DNA from: Ophiosphaerella korrae
Lineage: Eukaryota > Ascomycota > Dothideomycetes > Pleosporales > Phaeosphaeriaceae
DNA: 64,000 bases
Direction of reading: 5' to 3'
Assembly (NCBI GenBank): GCA_028456385.1
Contig: JALNQF010000011.1
Location: 62,001-126,000 of the forward strand
Positions 1-12,023 of this stretch are shown here, piece by piece. Position numbers and translations under genes: made by a program. Position 1 is the first letter of the stretch, and each line of letters begins with the position of its first letter. The notes beneath the pieces are model-generated. The model saw only the letters and a program-made list of their open reading frames with translations, ran no database searches and was not told where the DNA came from.

Positions 1-263
1 AACTTGGTCTCTAGCTGGAATGTACGTCTTCAAGCCTAAGTTAGTCTACTTCTCTTTCGTTCAGTTTGCACAGCATATCTTACTAATTCGACAGTGAACA
101 GTCCTCCGGTCGCAGGCCTCAAGGCGATTTCACCGATTTGGTTGCCGAATGTGGATAGGAGTTCTTGGGCAAAGTAGGCGGCGCGTAGCATCCAGCGGCA
201 TTGCGTGCAATATGTTATTGCTACGCGTGGAAGCGCGACTGGGGCGTATTGAGTTGATGACAT
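1..263 (-). CDS. Rdx-family (SelW/SelT/SelH-like) thioredoxin-fold protein, partial
   Basis: The 5' part of a small redox protein on the minus strand; its 3' end lies beyond the left edge. The first exon (263 down to 84) encodes 60 residues starting MSSTQYAPVALPRV and has the family signature: a beta strand, then CTQCRWMLRAAYFAQELLST, then a GEIALRPATGGLFTVE stretch. The CxxC (CTQC) takes the place of the Cys-x-x-Sec of animal selenoproteins, as expected in fungi, which lack selenocysteine. After codon 60 there is a GTAAGA donor (83-82) and a CTAAC branch-like site (44-40). The acceptor and last exon fall in the last 40 bases or outside the window, so the C-terminus is unknown. Rdx proteins are proposed thiol redox proteins; the substrate is unknown. 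The ATG at 263 is the only plausible start. The family call is firm; the role is inferred. Confidence 0.8.
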
Positions 264-1481
264 GATTGTTCTTGAGTTCTGGTTGGGGCTTATTAGATGA
301 GTTGGGGGGGATGAATCATGCAGGTGCTTGCTTATCGATAGTGCGTCATTGAAGAAATGGCGAAAGAGGCAGACAGAGTTCGGTTATCAATGGACTCATT
401 ATGCTGCTGGAAAGGAATGATTTTCAAACACAATGCGTGGCTATCCTAGGTGTGATGTCAAGTTATGCAAGTACATGAAGATTCTATGTTCTTGCTCTGC
501 ACAGCTGTATGGTGTCGCTTCAATCGCGATACTCTCAACTCGACCAAGAACTGTCTGGCATATCAAAGTGCTTCTCTATTCTTCGAAAGCCTACTAGGGT
601 GATAATGCGGCTTGGGTTCTTCAGGGGCGTCGGTTCCGGGGTTACCTTCCCTTGGCAATTCATGTTAGGGGCTCATGTGGTAGATGGTATCTGAACATGA
701 TTGGTGGGTCTCAAACGGTTCCAGCTCCATCCCATGATTCCTATTTGTGCGTATAAGAGTGGAAGATCTGTCTTGAACATTGGTTAAGAATGATGGACGA
801 CGATGAGATAGGCATGGCAGTGGTGACTCTCACTGAGACGGTGATTGGTCGAAATTACGGAAAAATACCACCAGGGCGGGCTATGATTGGCTGAAGCGCG
901 GCAATTAAAGCGGTGAGCCTGCATAAAAAAGTCGACCCAAGATATCGAAATTGTGCTACCCAGTCTTCCATTCCTATTGCTGTCGTGGTCTGTAGGCTGC
1001 CGATAGCTGTAGGTAGGTATTCCAGCCTGGGCTGCAATAATTTAATTTGCCTCGAGTAATTGCATGCCGTCGCTCGATTGAGCGATTGTCAGGAGCAACG
1101 TCACTGCCCGCGCTCTCACGAGCTATCGAATTTCCGGCAGCCGTGGCTGCAACCGATGCCTTTCTCGACCTGTGCACCCTTTCTCCTTTTCATCATCCTG
1201 CAAAGCTGCGTTACCCATTCCCCAAGCACCATCGAACCGTGAATCAATTGTTGTGAGTCTGCACTGCCCGAGACGTTGTGAGAGCGCAGCGCGACAACTG
1301 TCAACTGTCGTGCTGTGCTTGTACATAAACAAATTGGCGTTTCATCCCGAGCACAAACCACTCCTCATCTCCTACGTATTGCATCCAATCCACTCACTCC
1401 ACCTCCGCAACCACCATAGCTGTCCTCCCACCACCACCACCTGTTGAAGCGCATACTGACAAGCCTCCGCCCGTTGCAGCC
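264..1481. other. Intergenic region, divergent promoters
   Basis: About 1.2 kb between the minus-strand Rdx gene and the plus-strand Ala/Pro/Lys-rich gene. It contains only short, overlapping, unconvincing reading frames. The last 100 bases before 1482 are rich in CCA/CCT and look like a pyrimidine-rich 5' leader. No RNA gene or repeat was recognised. Confidence 0.5.
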
Positions 1482-3926
1482 ATGTCATCCGGCGTCCGCA
1501 ACCTGCGGGCGATGTTTGAGAACCAAGGCGCTGCATCCTCTCCTGAACCCCGCGGCCGTTCCCCAGGTGACAACACACCAGCAGAAGAGGAGAGCCGGCC
1601 GACCCCCAAAGTACGCGCTTCCTTCATATCAGTGGGGCCCGCCGCGATTACCCAGCCCGATCTCGGCACGACAAAGGGAACACCTGCCAACAGCGCTGCC
1701 GCCCACCGTCGCGAGAGCTTCTCCATCTCTGAGGACAAGGCCGAAGAGATTGCCGAGCTGAAGAAGGTGGTGAGCGAGGAGAAGGAGGAGCGCGGGAAGA
1801 GCGTCGCTGTCATTGACGCCGTGCCAGAGCAGGCTGTCGCCTCGAGAGAATCATCTGAGCCTGCAGCGCCTATTCGCAGTGAGCCAGAAGGCGAGATGAC
1901 GAACCTTGGTTCCATCATGAAGGGCTCCGACTTCCCTGAGTCTGCTGCGACACAGCCGGAGAAGGCGCCCGCCGAGGTGGCTCCTGTGCAGTCTCCCTCG
2001 AAGCCGATGAAGAAGGCAGCCACACCACCTAAAACGGATGCGCCAGTGCAGCTGCCTGCCCCCGCGAAGACGGAGAAGAAGCCAGTCGTGGTGCCGAAGC
2101 CGGATACCCCTGTGCAGTCAAAGAGCCCGGTCAAGACCGCGAAGAAAGCACTGTCGAATGAGGGGCCTGCGCAACCAAAGACTCCCTTAAAGGCGAAGAA
2201 AGAAGTCGCCACGACTCCAGCCAAAGAAGCACCAACGACCACTCAGGCCCCTGCCACAACTGAAGAGAAGCCGGCTGCAGTTGCTCCAGCCCCGGCTAAG
2301 GAGGCGCCAATTGCTGCTGAAGCTCCTGTGACGCCCGAAAAGAAGCCAGTTTCGCCTCCGTCTACCGAAGCGCCTGTGTCGTCTGAGAAGCTTGTAGAGG
2401 CCGAGAAGGAGCCAGCAGTTGTTAAACCCCCAGTCAATGCTGATACGAAAATCGAGGAAAAGCCTGAGAAGATCGAGGAGAAACCTACGCCAGCTCCAAT
2501 CGAAGACGCACCAATTGCCACAGAGGCCCCTATTAAGACCGAGGCAGAACAGGAGCCTGCCTCAGCTCCGCCGAACGATGCGCCTGTACCGCCACAGACG
2601 GCCGTAAAGACCGAAGATGAACCAACAGCAGCTCCTGCGATCGACGCGCCTGCTGGGAATACAGATGAGGTTACAAATGAAGAACAGTTGGAGGAACCGC
2701 TAAAGCCCACTGAGGAGACCTCCAAAACGGAAGAGCAAGCTCCAGCTCCTACAACTAAGCTACAACAATCCTCCAGTATACCCAAGTCCGCTGCCACGCC
2801 CAAGGCGGCTCCTGGCAAAGCCAAGACGAATGGCACACCCGTGGCAAAAGCAAAATCCGAGGTCAAGAAGCCCGCGGCTATCTCCACCGCAAAGGCATCC
2901 CTGTCCAAGATTGCACCAGGCAAGAGCCCACTTCCAAAGTCAATCCCAAGGACGCCCACGACCCCGAAGCCTGCTATAGCCGCCACTGCCGCGAAGCCCA
3001 GTCCAGCCGCAGCGAAACCCAAGACAGTTGCAGCAAAGCCAGTTGCAGCCAAAGTCGACGCGAAGCCAGCTGTTGCTAAAGAGGTTGCCAAACCTGCTCC
3101 ACCAAAGACCAGCCGCGCTTCGCTGCGTCCTGGCGCGTCCTCAACTACTGCCACGCATACAACAAGCGCAGCCCCCAAACCTAAGGCTGTCGTTACTGAG
3201 CACAAGAAGCCGGTGACCGCGAAGCCAGCGGCAGCCAGTACTTCTACCAGGTATGTACTGTGAGTATGAAGCATAGTAATTTACTAACACAATTCAAGCG
3301 CTTCTGCTGGCGGCTTCAAGAAGCCAACCCCAAAATCCCCCACACGCCCAGTCAGGCTCTCTTCTCATCTAACCGCACCCACTACGGCCTCGGCTGCAAA
3401 GCACGGCGAGGAACAGAACTTGACGCGCAAACCATCCACCACCACCCGACCGAAAGCCGCTGCGCCAGGCACAAAACCATCACGACCCTCGATTGCTCCG
3501 AGCACTGTTCCCAAGCGCCCGGATTCACGAGCGTCGACTACTTCGACTGCTCCTAAGGGAGATTTCCTTTCTCGCATGATGCGACCTACTGCAGCTAGTT
3601 CTAGCAAAACACATGACAAGCCTCCTTCTCCACCACGCAAGGCAACAAAGGCTCCTGTAGCTACATTACAGAAGGGCAAGAAGAAGATTGAAGAAGTTGC
3701 TACAAAGGCTAAAGAGGCAGTGTCCACCAATGGACACGACGCCGAGGGGCATGAGAGCAATGACACACCAGCCCATGAAGAGGCTACCCACGCTCATGAC
3801 GATCACCCCGAAGCGGAAACCACCGCACCTGTGGAACCAGTCAAGGACATCACACCTGTGCAGGAAGCAGACGCCCCTGTGGCAGATGTGCAAACTTCTC
3901 AGGCCGTTGAGGAGCCAGTGCATTAG
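1482..3926 (+). CDS. Ala/Pro/Lys/Glu-rich low-complexity protein of unknown function
   Basis: Two exons, 1482-3250 and 3299-3926, joined across a 48-nt intron (GTATGT donor, TTACTAAC branch site, TTCAAG acceptor), giving 798 residues. The start at 1482 has a good context (gccATGT) and opens MSSGVRNLRAMFENQ, a short ordered-looking motif before hundreds of low-complexity residues. Residues about 170-400 are an irregular tandem series of APV/KTE/KKP units; the rest is rich in Lys, Ala, Pro, Ser and Thr. A second ordered-looking patch (PTRPVRLSSHLTAPTTASAA) follows the splice junction. There is no signal peptide, membrane segment or catalytic motif. The composition fits a long disordered, possibly scaffold or cytoskeleton-associated protein, but that is a guess. 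Long minus-strand frames here are shadows of the biased composition. Confidence 0.8.
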
Positions 3927-4467
3927 TTGGGTGCTCGTTCGCCTTGACGAGTATTGTACGCGAAAGAAAGCGTCATGGAGCTCAACAAGAGCCAGAATCT
4001 TAGACTTTGTGTTTCAAGGCCGGTACAGTTTGTGTAATTTTTAGCGATTGGTGTTTTCTCTTCCCTCACTAGCATTTTCAGGAGCGATTGTTTGGTGGAT
4101 TGCAAAATCATTGGTAGGCATCATGGGAATTTCTTGACCCATGTGGAAAGCTTTTGGTGAGATATTGGATATAAATTTAATCCATGCATATTGGCAACTT
4201 CTTCTACAATTCATGGGTTCGCGAGAGAATTCTATCTGCTCTAGCAGACACTATAGGTAGACTAGCAATACCATAAATCGTCACTTGCAACCGAATTATT
4301 ACTGGCGTGCGAGATATGGCGACGCGTGATCACCTGACTGGCACCTCCGCTGAATTCTCCGCTGCCCCAACTTTTTGCTCGTAGCGCCGTTTGGGTCTCA
4401 GCAACAGCAGACGTCAGTGTCGTCCCTTCTTTCCGTTTAATTATTAGATCTTAATTGGCGGCTCAAG
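3927..4467. other. Intergenic region upstream of MEF1
   Basis: About 540 bases holding the 3' flank of the low-complexity gene and the promoter of the elongation-factor gene. The first half is AT-rich. A pyrimidine-rich stretch (about 4420-4440) precedes the MEF1 start. No further gene was seen. Confidence 0.5.
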
Positions 4468-6974
4468 ATGAGGGTGCAGTCGGTTGTTCGGGCGCCACTG
4501 CTTGCCTCGAACTGCCTTCGCTTTTCTGCCCGTTCGGCCTGCCGAAATTCTTCACGATATGCCCTCTCCACGGTCACAGCGTCACGCACGCCCTACACCA
4601 ACGGCACAAAGACCAACAATTGGATCTACAATCAGACAGCAAATGTGCAGCGAAGATGGCAGTCTGTTGCAGCCCAAGTGTATGTTGCTGTGCACCACAT
4701 AGTCGCAGAGCCCGTGGCTGATTCGAGAGTATAGGTTGGAGCAAGCCAAAGAGGACCCGTCAACCTTGACTCAAGACAAGATTGTTGAAAACCTAGATCC
4801 TGTCGAGTGGGAACGGCTGTCTCGGGTGCGAAACATTGGCATTGCAGCACACATTGACTCTGGGAAAACCACGGCCACTGAACGTGTGCTCTTCTACACC
4901 GGCCGCATCAACAGCATACACGAAGTACGTGGCAAAGATGCGGTTGGCGCAAAGATGGACTCAATGGATCTGGAGCGTGAGAAGGGCATCACCATTCAGT
5001 CTGCTGCCACCTTCTGCGATTGGGTGAAGAAGAGTGACGACGGCAAAGAGGAGCAGTACCACATCAACTTGATTGACACCCCTGGGCATATCGACTTCAC
5101 AATTGAGGTGGAGAGAGCGCTGCGAGTGCTTGACGGAGCTGTCATGATTCTCTGCGCTGTCAGCGGCGTGCAGAGTCAGACCATCACGGTAGACAGGCAA
5201 ATGCGGAGATACAATATTCCCAGAATATCCTTCGTCAACAAGATGGATCGCATGGGCGCCAACCCTTGGAAAGCGGTTGACCAGATCAACCAGAAGCTAC
5301 GGATACCGGCCGCCGCGCTCCAGGTCCCAATCGGACGGGAGGACGGTTTCCTGGGAGTGGTGGACCTGATTAGGATGAAGGCAATCTACAACGAAGGCCC
5401 CAAGGGAGAAATAATCGTGGAGAAAGACGAGATACCCGCCGATCTTGTGGAGTTGTGCAAGGAGAAGAGGCAGAAGCTGATTGAGACTTTGGCCGATGTC
5501 GATGATGAAATTGCTGAGCTGTTCCTTGATGAACAGGAACCATCGATTCTACAGATCAAAGCAGCTATCCGAAGAGCGACCATCGCTCTCAAGTTCACGC
5601 CAGTCATGATGGGCTCTGCGCTCGCCGATAAGTCAGTTCAGCCTATGCTCGACGCTGTGTGTGACTATCTTCCCAACCCCTCCGAAGTTGAGAACATGGC
5701 CCTGGACAAGAAGCGAAATGAAGCACCGGTTAAGCTGGTCTCATACAACTCTTTGCCATTCGTTGGCTTGGCCTTCAAGCTCGAAGAGAGCACCTTCGGA
5801 CAGCTGACATATATCCGAGTATATCAAGGCACCTTGAAGAAGGGCATGAATGTTTTCAATGCGCGCTCAGACAAGAAGGTCAGGATTCCCAAGATTGTAC
5901 GCATGCACTCCAACGACATGGAAGAAGTTCCGGAAATCGGCGCTGGAGAAATTTGTGCAGTGTTCGGCGTGGACTGTGCGTCGGGTGATACTTTCACTGA
6001 CGGCGGTCTGGGCTATACCATGGTAAGTCTTTCATTGGAGCGATAACTGAGTATAACTAACTCTTTAGACCTCCATGTTCGTTCCAGAACCTGTCATTTC
6101 CCTTTCAATCAAACCAAAACACACCAAAGACACACCAAACTTCAGTAAAGCTATGAACCGCTTTACGCGTGAAGATCCCACATTCCGAGTCCATGTCGAT
6201 GCCGAGTCCCAAGAGACTGTCATTTCTGGCATGGGCGAGTTACATCTCGACATTTATGTTGAGCGCATGCGTCGCGAATACAAGGTCGAATGCGAGACAG
6301 GCCAGCCTCAAGTCGCATACCGCGAGACAATCACAAAGCGTGTCAACTTCGACCACACTCTAAAGAAGCAGAGTGGTGGATCGGGAGATTACGCCCGAGT
6401 AGTAGGATGGATGGAGCCCAGTGAAACCCTTTCCGAGAACAAATTCGAGCAACAAATTTCCGGAGGCACAATATCCGAGAAGTTCTTGTTTGCGTGTGAG
6501 AAGGGATTCATGGCCTCAACACAAAAGGGCCCACTGCTTGGCCACAAAGTCCTGGGCACATCCATGGTCATCAACGATGGTGCAACTCACGCCGTTGATT
6601 CCTCGGAAATGGCCTTCAAGAACGCAACGCAACAAGCCTTCCGCAAAGCCTTTATAGCCGGCGCCCCACAAGTCCTCGAACCACTCATGAAAACGACAAT
6701 CACAGCGCCCAACGAGTTCCAAGGTGGTGTTGTCGGCCTATTGAATAAGCGCAACGCCGTCATCAATGATACAGAGATTGGACCTGAGGATTTCACAGTG
6801 TATGCAGATTGTAGTTTGAACAGCATGTTTGGATTTAGCAGTCAGTTAAGGGCGGGGACACAAGGTAAAGGCGAATTCAGCATGGAGTTTAGTCATTATT
6901 CGCCGGCACCGCCCCAGTTGCAAAGAGAGTTGATTGCGAAGTACGAGAAGGAGCAGAAGGAGCGGAATGCTTAA
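4468..6974 (+). CDS. MEF1: Mitochondrial elongation factor G (mEF-G1)
   Basis: Translational GTPase that drives translocation on mitochondrial ribosomes. Three exons, 4468-4679, 4735-6022 and 6069-6974, with introns of 55 and 46 nt (GTATGT and GTAAGT donors); the spliced protein is 801 residues, usual for the family. The first 65 residues are Arg/Ser-rich and free of acids, a typical matrix-targeting presequence. G-domain motifs are intact: AHIDSGKTT (109-117), DTPGHID (185-191) and NKMD (239-242). Domain II follows, then the [14 protein letters not shown] region of domains III/IV and a normal C-terminal domain V. The first intron falls between the presequence and the G domain. The gene converges on the ABHD12-like gene, with 201 bases between stop codons. 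A cytosolic EF-2 is excluded by the presequence and bacterial-type sequence. Confidence 0.95.
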
Positions 6975-7175
6975 GGAAGAGGGGCGTTGGCATGGGGTAC
7001 ACATACCTATAGAGTCTGTATTTTCGGGGCGTAGGGAATGGCGGAAAATAGATTCGGATTGTAGTATATCTAGATGTACATGTATGTTTGTATATATCAT
7101 GACGGGGGAATCAATGACATCTTCTCACACCACTATCAAAACTCCCATTACATCGATCGTGTCGAGCATTGACTC

Positions 7176-8775
7176 TCACTCAACATCCAATCCCACCTTC
7201 CCGACAACCCTCCTTCCAAACGCCCTCCGAATCCCCAACCCAACCTGAGTCCATCCAACCACCTCATCATGGCCCCCAAACCTCACCACCTCAATCTCCA
7301 CACTCAACACCCCCTTCCCATCCTCAACCTTCTTGTACGCAAACGCACCGCGCTTCACCCGCTCGCTCCCATGTATACTCCTCCTCTCCTCTACCACACT
7401 CATCCCCTCTGCACCAACCATCACATCCTGCAGCCCCTGATACACCGCCTCGCCCTCACGAAACGAGATATCCGCGTCATTGCGCGCATGCAAGATGTGC
7501 ACATGCAGCGACCCCTCATGCGACTGCATACTCGTGCGCACAAGATCGCGCAATCGGTCTAGTGTGGGCCACAAATCGACGATCTTGGTCTCGAGCCACC
7601 TGGCGATGCGCGGATAGCCGCGGAGCGGTTTGAGGATGGGGAGAATGCCGCCGATTTTGTAGGTTTGGAGGAGGGTGGGGAGGTCGGTAAAGGGGGCGAC
7701 GAGGATGATACCGGCAAAGCCGGGGTGGTGGGATGGTTTGGGCCGGATGTGTGTGATGGCGGTTGGGAGGGTGGTGGAGTTGGGGGAGGAGAAGTAGAGG
7801 GCTGTTGCGGCTGTGACGGCTGTGCCGAGACTTTGGCCGAGGAGAACGGTTTGAGAGGGAGGATGTTGGAGGGTGTGCTGAATGTAAGAGAGGAGGGAGA
7901 TGGCGTCGGTTATTAGGCCTTCTTCTGTGGGGATGTGGGGTGGATTGGTGAGAGTGGAGAATCCAAAGCCACGGTAGTCGCAGGTCAGGAGATGGGTGTG
8001 TGGGATTCCGGAGATCGAGCGGTAGGTTGATGGACGGTGGCCTTGGCCAAGGTGACCAGCATTCTAGGATTTGTCAAAGGGGTGTTATGAAATGAGAAAC
8101 AGTTGTGATAATAGTCTGTGGGACTGGGGGTATGTTTGATGGAGACAGAAAGAGGTGTGATGACCGCAATATGAAGATGCTGAAAAGAATAAACTTACTC
8201 CGTGGAAGTTCACAACAACTCTACTTTCCACATCCCTCTTGAGTAACTTTGCTCCCACTGTTCCCTCGAGGCCGTCCACTATTTCGCCCGGGGTGACAGT
8301 CTGTACAAGCTCATTCTCATTTTCTAGATAGACATCCAGCGGCAACATATGCCAGCAGAATAACCTCTCCCCATCTACAGTATCAAGCCAAAATGGTTGA
8401 ACTTGGCCCTCTAAAACAATCTTATTAGTACACCATTTCCAGTCAAAGCTAGAAAAAAATCTCAAAAGGAACGATAGGGGATTAAGATCCCGAAAACACT
8501 GAGGCAACGTGTTCAAATAAAGCAGAGGACTAACTCGCAAATCCAAACTCCTCTGGATTGGACACATTATACAAGAAATTGGTTGAAAACTTGTGTGCAT
8601 ATAACGCACTATAAGTCACACACGTCAGCACAACCCAATCTCAGGATGAATAATCAAGAACATACTTTCTCTGTATCGTCGGATTCACCAGACTCAATAT
8701 AAACACAGCCCACACTATGCCAATCGTGGCCAATGTCCAATACGCCTTGATGAAAATGGGTTGGAGGGCTGGCAT
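7176..8775 (-). CDS. ABHD12-like membrane-anchored alpha/beta hydrolase
   Basis: Predicted serine hydrolase, probably a lysophospholipase or monoacylglycerol lipase of the ABHD12 type; the substrate is inferred from family only. Four exons on the minus strand: 8775-8666, 8608-8535, 8410-8199 and 8063-7176, each junction in frame, 427 residues. Residues about 13-33 form one hydrophobic segment, suggesting a single N-terminal membrane anchor. A family-typical NPEEFGFAKGQVQPF stretch follows and is assembled across the second intron. The oxyanion motif FHGNAGH is at about 130-136 and the nucleophile elbow GQSLG at 208-212 (Ser210). The Asp of HARNDAD and a downstream GGH are the likely acid and base. 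The start at 8775 is the first ATG and precedes the anchor directly. The last intron (135 nt) is longer than most introns here. Confidence 0.88.
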
Positions 8776-9148
8776 TGTGAACGCAAGCGGGGTGCGCGCG
8801 GCACGCGTTAATTAGGATGATTCGAGGATGTGCAATGTTGTGGTAAAGGAGACATTTGTTGATGTTGATTTGGAGATATGAACGGCGATGGCCGAAAGAG
8901 ATAGGTTCTAGCTTTACTAGGCTTGATTAGGAAGCCCGCTTTTGCTTGGCGCAGAAAGGGCAATGGGCACGAGAGGTGGAATGTGTTTAGGAACATGTGT
9001 TGTACTAGTTAAAGATTATTGATAGAGGCAAAAGTAGAGATTTGGTCGGTATGTTCAGGATGTGTATAGAACAGCCACATGAGCTGGATTGGGTATCATA
9101 TAGTCTTTTGCATACCAATATTATCATATCACTCACTCCCGTATTCAT
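8776..9148. other. Intergenic region between two minus-strand genes
   Basis: 373 bases containing the promoter of the ABHD12-like gene and the 3' flank of SWC3. No further coding or structural feature was recognised. Confidence 0.5.
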
Positions 9149-11251
9149 TCAGGCAAGACTCTTCCTAGGTCGACCAGCCCTCTTCTTTTCCAACCCTCCT
9201 AATGTAAATCCTAAGTTCGATTCAAATCCACCTAAGGTAGGGAATATTGGGGTCGCAACGGTTCCAGGTGTTCCATCGCCGCTTTTGAGCCGCTTCTCAG
9301 GCGGGTCCGTATCTCCGTCCCTAGGCAATCTGAAGGCTAGATATGTTTCTCCCGCCCGCTTGCATTTATCAAACACCTCATCCATATATTTCTCCACAAC
9401 ATCGGGCGGGCGTATCGCACGAACCAACGCTTGCCGGATTTCGTTGTTTTCAGTCAGCAGAAGGACTGTGACCGGCTGATAGAACTCTATGTCTGAAATA
9501 TCGTTTTTTTCATCAAAGTCTTCAATTCGAGGCGGCGGTACAAAAGGAACAGGTGTATGTGGTGTAGAATGTTGGACTGGGCCTGTAGCCTGATTATTTG
9601 GTGTTTGTGCAAAACTTGAGGGAGGTGCTGTTGACATGTTAGGAGTCTCGCCTAGGGTGGCGGTTGGTAGTAGCGCAGTCTCGGCTTTAGGAGCTGGTGT
9701 CGACGGAGGTTTGGCAACGTTGGCTTGTTCAGGTTTTGGCTTCATCTTGGTAATTAGGAATGAGATTTTTGCCCCAGACATGTTTGGGAGCCACTCTAAG
9801 AGGCTGTAGGCAGGGAAGTGGAGTAGATCTTTGTTTCCTTCCTCGAACGAGAAGACGAGCGGTCTGTAGCCTGTAGGCTGGGGAGGAGGGTTATAAGCAG
9901 CCATTTGCCGTGGTGGATGATACTGTGGCTGTGGTTGATTGTAATGGTGAGGGTACGGTGGGTGAGGCGTTCGGACAGGAGGTGGTTGTTGTACTTGCCC
10001 TGGTGGAAAATGCGGAGTGTAATGCTTTGGCACGTTTTGTTGGGCGGAGGGCAGTTGAACTGGTGGAACAGGTCGAGGTGGTGCGATGACAGGCTGTAGT
10101 AAGGGAGGTTGGGCCACAGGCTTAGGTGGAGGAGGTGGCGCAGCAGGTGTTGCAAGCGTTGCAGGCGTTGCAGGCGTTGTATGTGTTGGAGGTGCCGGAG
10201 GTGCTGGAGGCGCTGGAGACGCTGTCGGTGCTGTGGTTGCTGGAGGAGGCTTGGAGGCTTTTGCAGCATCTGCTTTCTGTTTGGCCAGCACAGCGGTAAG
10301 CTCGCTGATATGTGATTGGAAAAACTCGAGCTGCTCTTTGGATGCCTGGCCAGCCGCGACGACCTTCATGACAGCCTTGAGCTCCGGATCTACCCCTGCC
10401 CGTTGTGCAAGCATATGAATGACGGGGTCGGGAGCCGGCGTACTTGCTGGTCCTGGAGTAGGCGGAGGCGCCTTTTGTGCGGGCTTTGGAGGAGGCGGGC
10501 GTGGCTGCGGTGGCGGCTGGGGGTGCTTTTTCTGTTGATAGATGGGCTGGCCATGGCTGTTGTATTGGGTGTACTGGTTCGGCTGACTATGCTGGGGTTG
10601 GTTGTGATTCGGCCATGATCCGTACGAAGACGGAGTCGAAGTTTTCTTAGGCAGCTGTTTGCCGGCTTCACGTGGCGCATACAACCTGATGGGAAAGGTG
10701 TGGGGCTCTATGACTAACTGGGCCTGCACCTCGGACGACTCCTTGGCCGAGTCCTTGATGTTGGGGTCTTTGGCCAGTTCGGGGAAATTCTTCAAGAGGT
10801 CCTTTTGGCGTGCGTGCTTCGCCTTGTCCTCGTCCGTCCGCTCAGCTAGCTTCTTGGGCTGGTTGAAGTACTTGTGGAAGACTTTGAAGTTGATGCCAGA
10901 GATCCATACTGCGCGCGACCGCTCCAATGATGCGCTGAGGATGCCGCTCTGTTGTATGTCCTGCCATTCTGACAAGGGCAGCTCGAGGGGTTGCGGTTTG
11001 GGGAGTGTGGGTAGCGGTTGGCCGTCGAGGATGCGCAGTGGTAGCGTCTGCTTGGGATCTTGCTGGCCATCGGTAACTGGTGTTGCGGGCGCGGCATCTC
11101 TGACGACAATGCCCCCACGTTTGCGTTTGAGTGTAGAGGCAGAGGCGGTTTTGGATTTGGCGCCTTTGACAGGCGTTTCCTTGGGCTGGTCTAGCGTGGG
11201 AGCTGCTTCTTCACGAGCTCGCGCCCTCGTAGATCGTCTAGGCTCAGACAT
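9149..11251 (-). CDS. SWC3: SWR1 chromatin-remodelling complex subunit Swc3
   Basis: Subunit of the SWR1 complex, which exchanges H2A for H2A.Z in nucleosomes; nuclear. A single 700-residue exon from an ATG at 11251. The N-terminus is basic (MSEPRRSTRARARE, then KRKRGG), NLS-like. The Swc3 domain is at about residues 70-150, with LPLRILDGQPLPTLPKPQPL, then SGILSASLERSRAVWISG and a KYFNQPKKL segment; these match the fungal Swc3 pattern. A long Pro/Gln/Ala-rich disordered middle follows (about 205-470, including runs of PAPPAPPAPP and PATPATLATPA). The C-terminal part regains complexity around IEDFDEKNDISDIEFYQPVT and ends with RAGRPRKSL, an AT-hook-like RGRP variant. The simple-sequence middle makes antisense frames look open. 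Assignment rests on the N-terminal domain. Confidence 0.85.
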   Translation of the reverse strand: MSEPRRSTRARAREEAAPTLDQPKETPVKGAKSKTASASTLKRKRGGIVVRDAAPATPVTDGQQDPKQTLPLRILDGQPLPTLPKPQPLELPLSEWQDIQQSGILSASLERSRAVWISGINFKVFHKYFNQPKKLAERTDEDKAKHARQKDLLKNFPELAKDPNIKDSAKESSEVQAQLVIEPHTFPIRLYAPREAGKQLPKKTSTPSSYGSWPNHNQPQHSQPNQYTQYNSHGQPIYQQKKHPQPPPQPRPPPPKPAQKAPPPTPGPASTPAPDPVIHMLAQRAGVDPELKAVMKVVAAGQASKEQLEFFQSHISELTAVLAKQKADAAKASKPPPATTAPTASPAPPAPPAPPTHTTPATPATLATPAAPPPPPKPVAQPPLLQPVIAPPRPVPPVQLPSAQQNVPKHYTPHFPPGQVQQPPPVRTPHPPYPHHYNQPQPQYHPPRQMAAYNPPPQPTGYRPLVFSFEEGNKDLLHFPAYSLLEWLPNMSGAKISFLITKMKPKPEQANVAKPPSTPAPKAETALLPTATLGETPNMSTAPPSSFAQTPNNQATGPVQHSTPHTPVPFVPPPRIEDFDEKNDISDIEFYQPVTVLLLTENNEIRQALVRAIRPPDVVEKYMDEVFDKCKRAGETYLAFRLPRDGDTDPPEKRLKSGDGTPGTVATPIFPTLGGFESNLGFTLGGLEKKRAGRPRKSLA

Positions 11252-12023
11252 TATCTCATGTAAAGAAGCGGTGATGGCCTTGCATTATGCCATCTGGAAG
11301 TGCAATTATCAACTGCAACTTGGGCAAAATGACGCACGCGACGATAGCAAACACTCAGTACTAGCGTGTCGCACTAGTGCCGAATGTAGTAAGGTTCCAT
11401 GAAACCGGTCATCAACATTCAAGCTACCAACGATTCATTCCCATTCTCCGTCTAACCTATTACAAAAAGGAGTGAGAACAGTCTAAGCGACCAATGCATT
11501 TTCTTTGCTCTCCAGCCCTAAAACACTCGAACTCAACCAATTCCTTCCTCTCCCCAAAGGTTGACTCAATTTCCTCCTCAACCTCCATCACGAGGCTTGG
11601 GATCACCACATCTCAGGAATCTAATATAGCAATCAATAGCTGTTCTGGTATCGACATTACAGGGCAAAAGATGCTCAAATTTCGTCTTCTACGAGCCATT
11701 CAAGATAGGACATGGTTATCGTTTTGTGTAGTAGACTGGGATAATATGTTTCGGTTATAAATACTTGTTTCACAGTATCAACAATCAAGAAACACGATCA
11801 CAACAGCACCAGCATAGGTTTTTATAAGATAGGTAGCACAAGAATGAGGCTGTGAGACGAAAGCCTTCCGGTGTGGCAAAGCGAGGCAGCCAGTCAGGCT
11901 GACTTAGACACAGCCTCATCCCATTGTAACCCCGGATTACAATAGGGTCTCTCGTCAAGGCGAAAGAATACTGGCACATAATTCCTAGACATAAACTACT
12001 CCGTTATACAAATATGAGCCCTC
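11252..12023. other. Intergenic region
   Basis: About 770 bases between SWC3 (reading away) and the decayed ankyrin gene. Holds the SWC3 promoter. Small frames are present but none resembles a protein family. No repeat was recognised. Confidence 0.45.

Noticed and set aside
1394..3274. Long minus-strand frames (282 and 343 residues) opposite the Ala/Pro/Lys-rich gene
   Set aside because: They mirror the biased codon composition of the plus-strand gene and are rich in Gly/Ala/Phe/Ser without domains; the plus-strand gene splices cleanly.
10086..10418. Gly/Ala-rich plus-strand frame
   Set aside because: Complement of the Pro/Ala repeats in SWC3.
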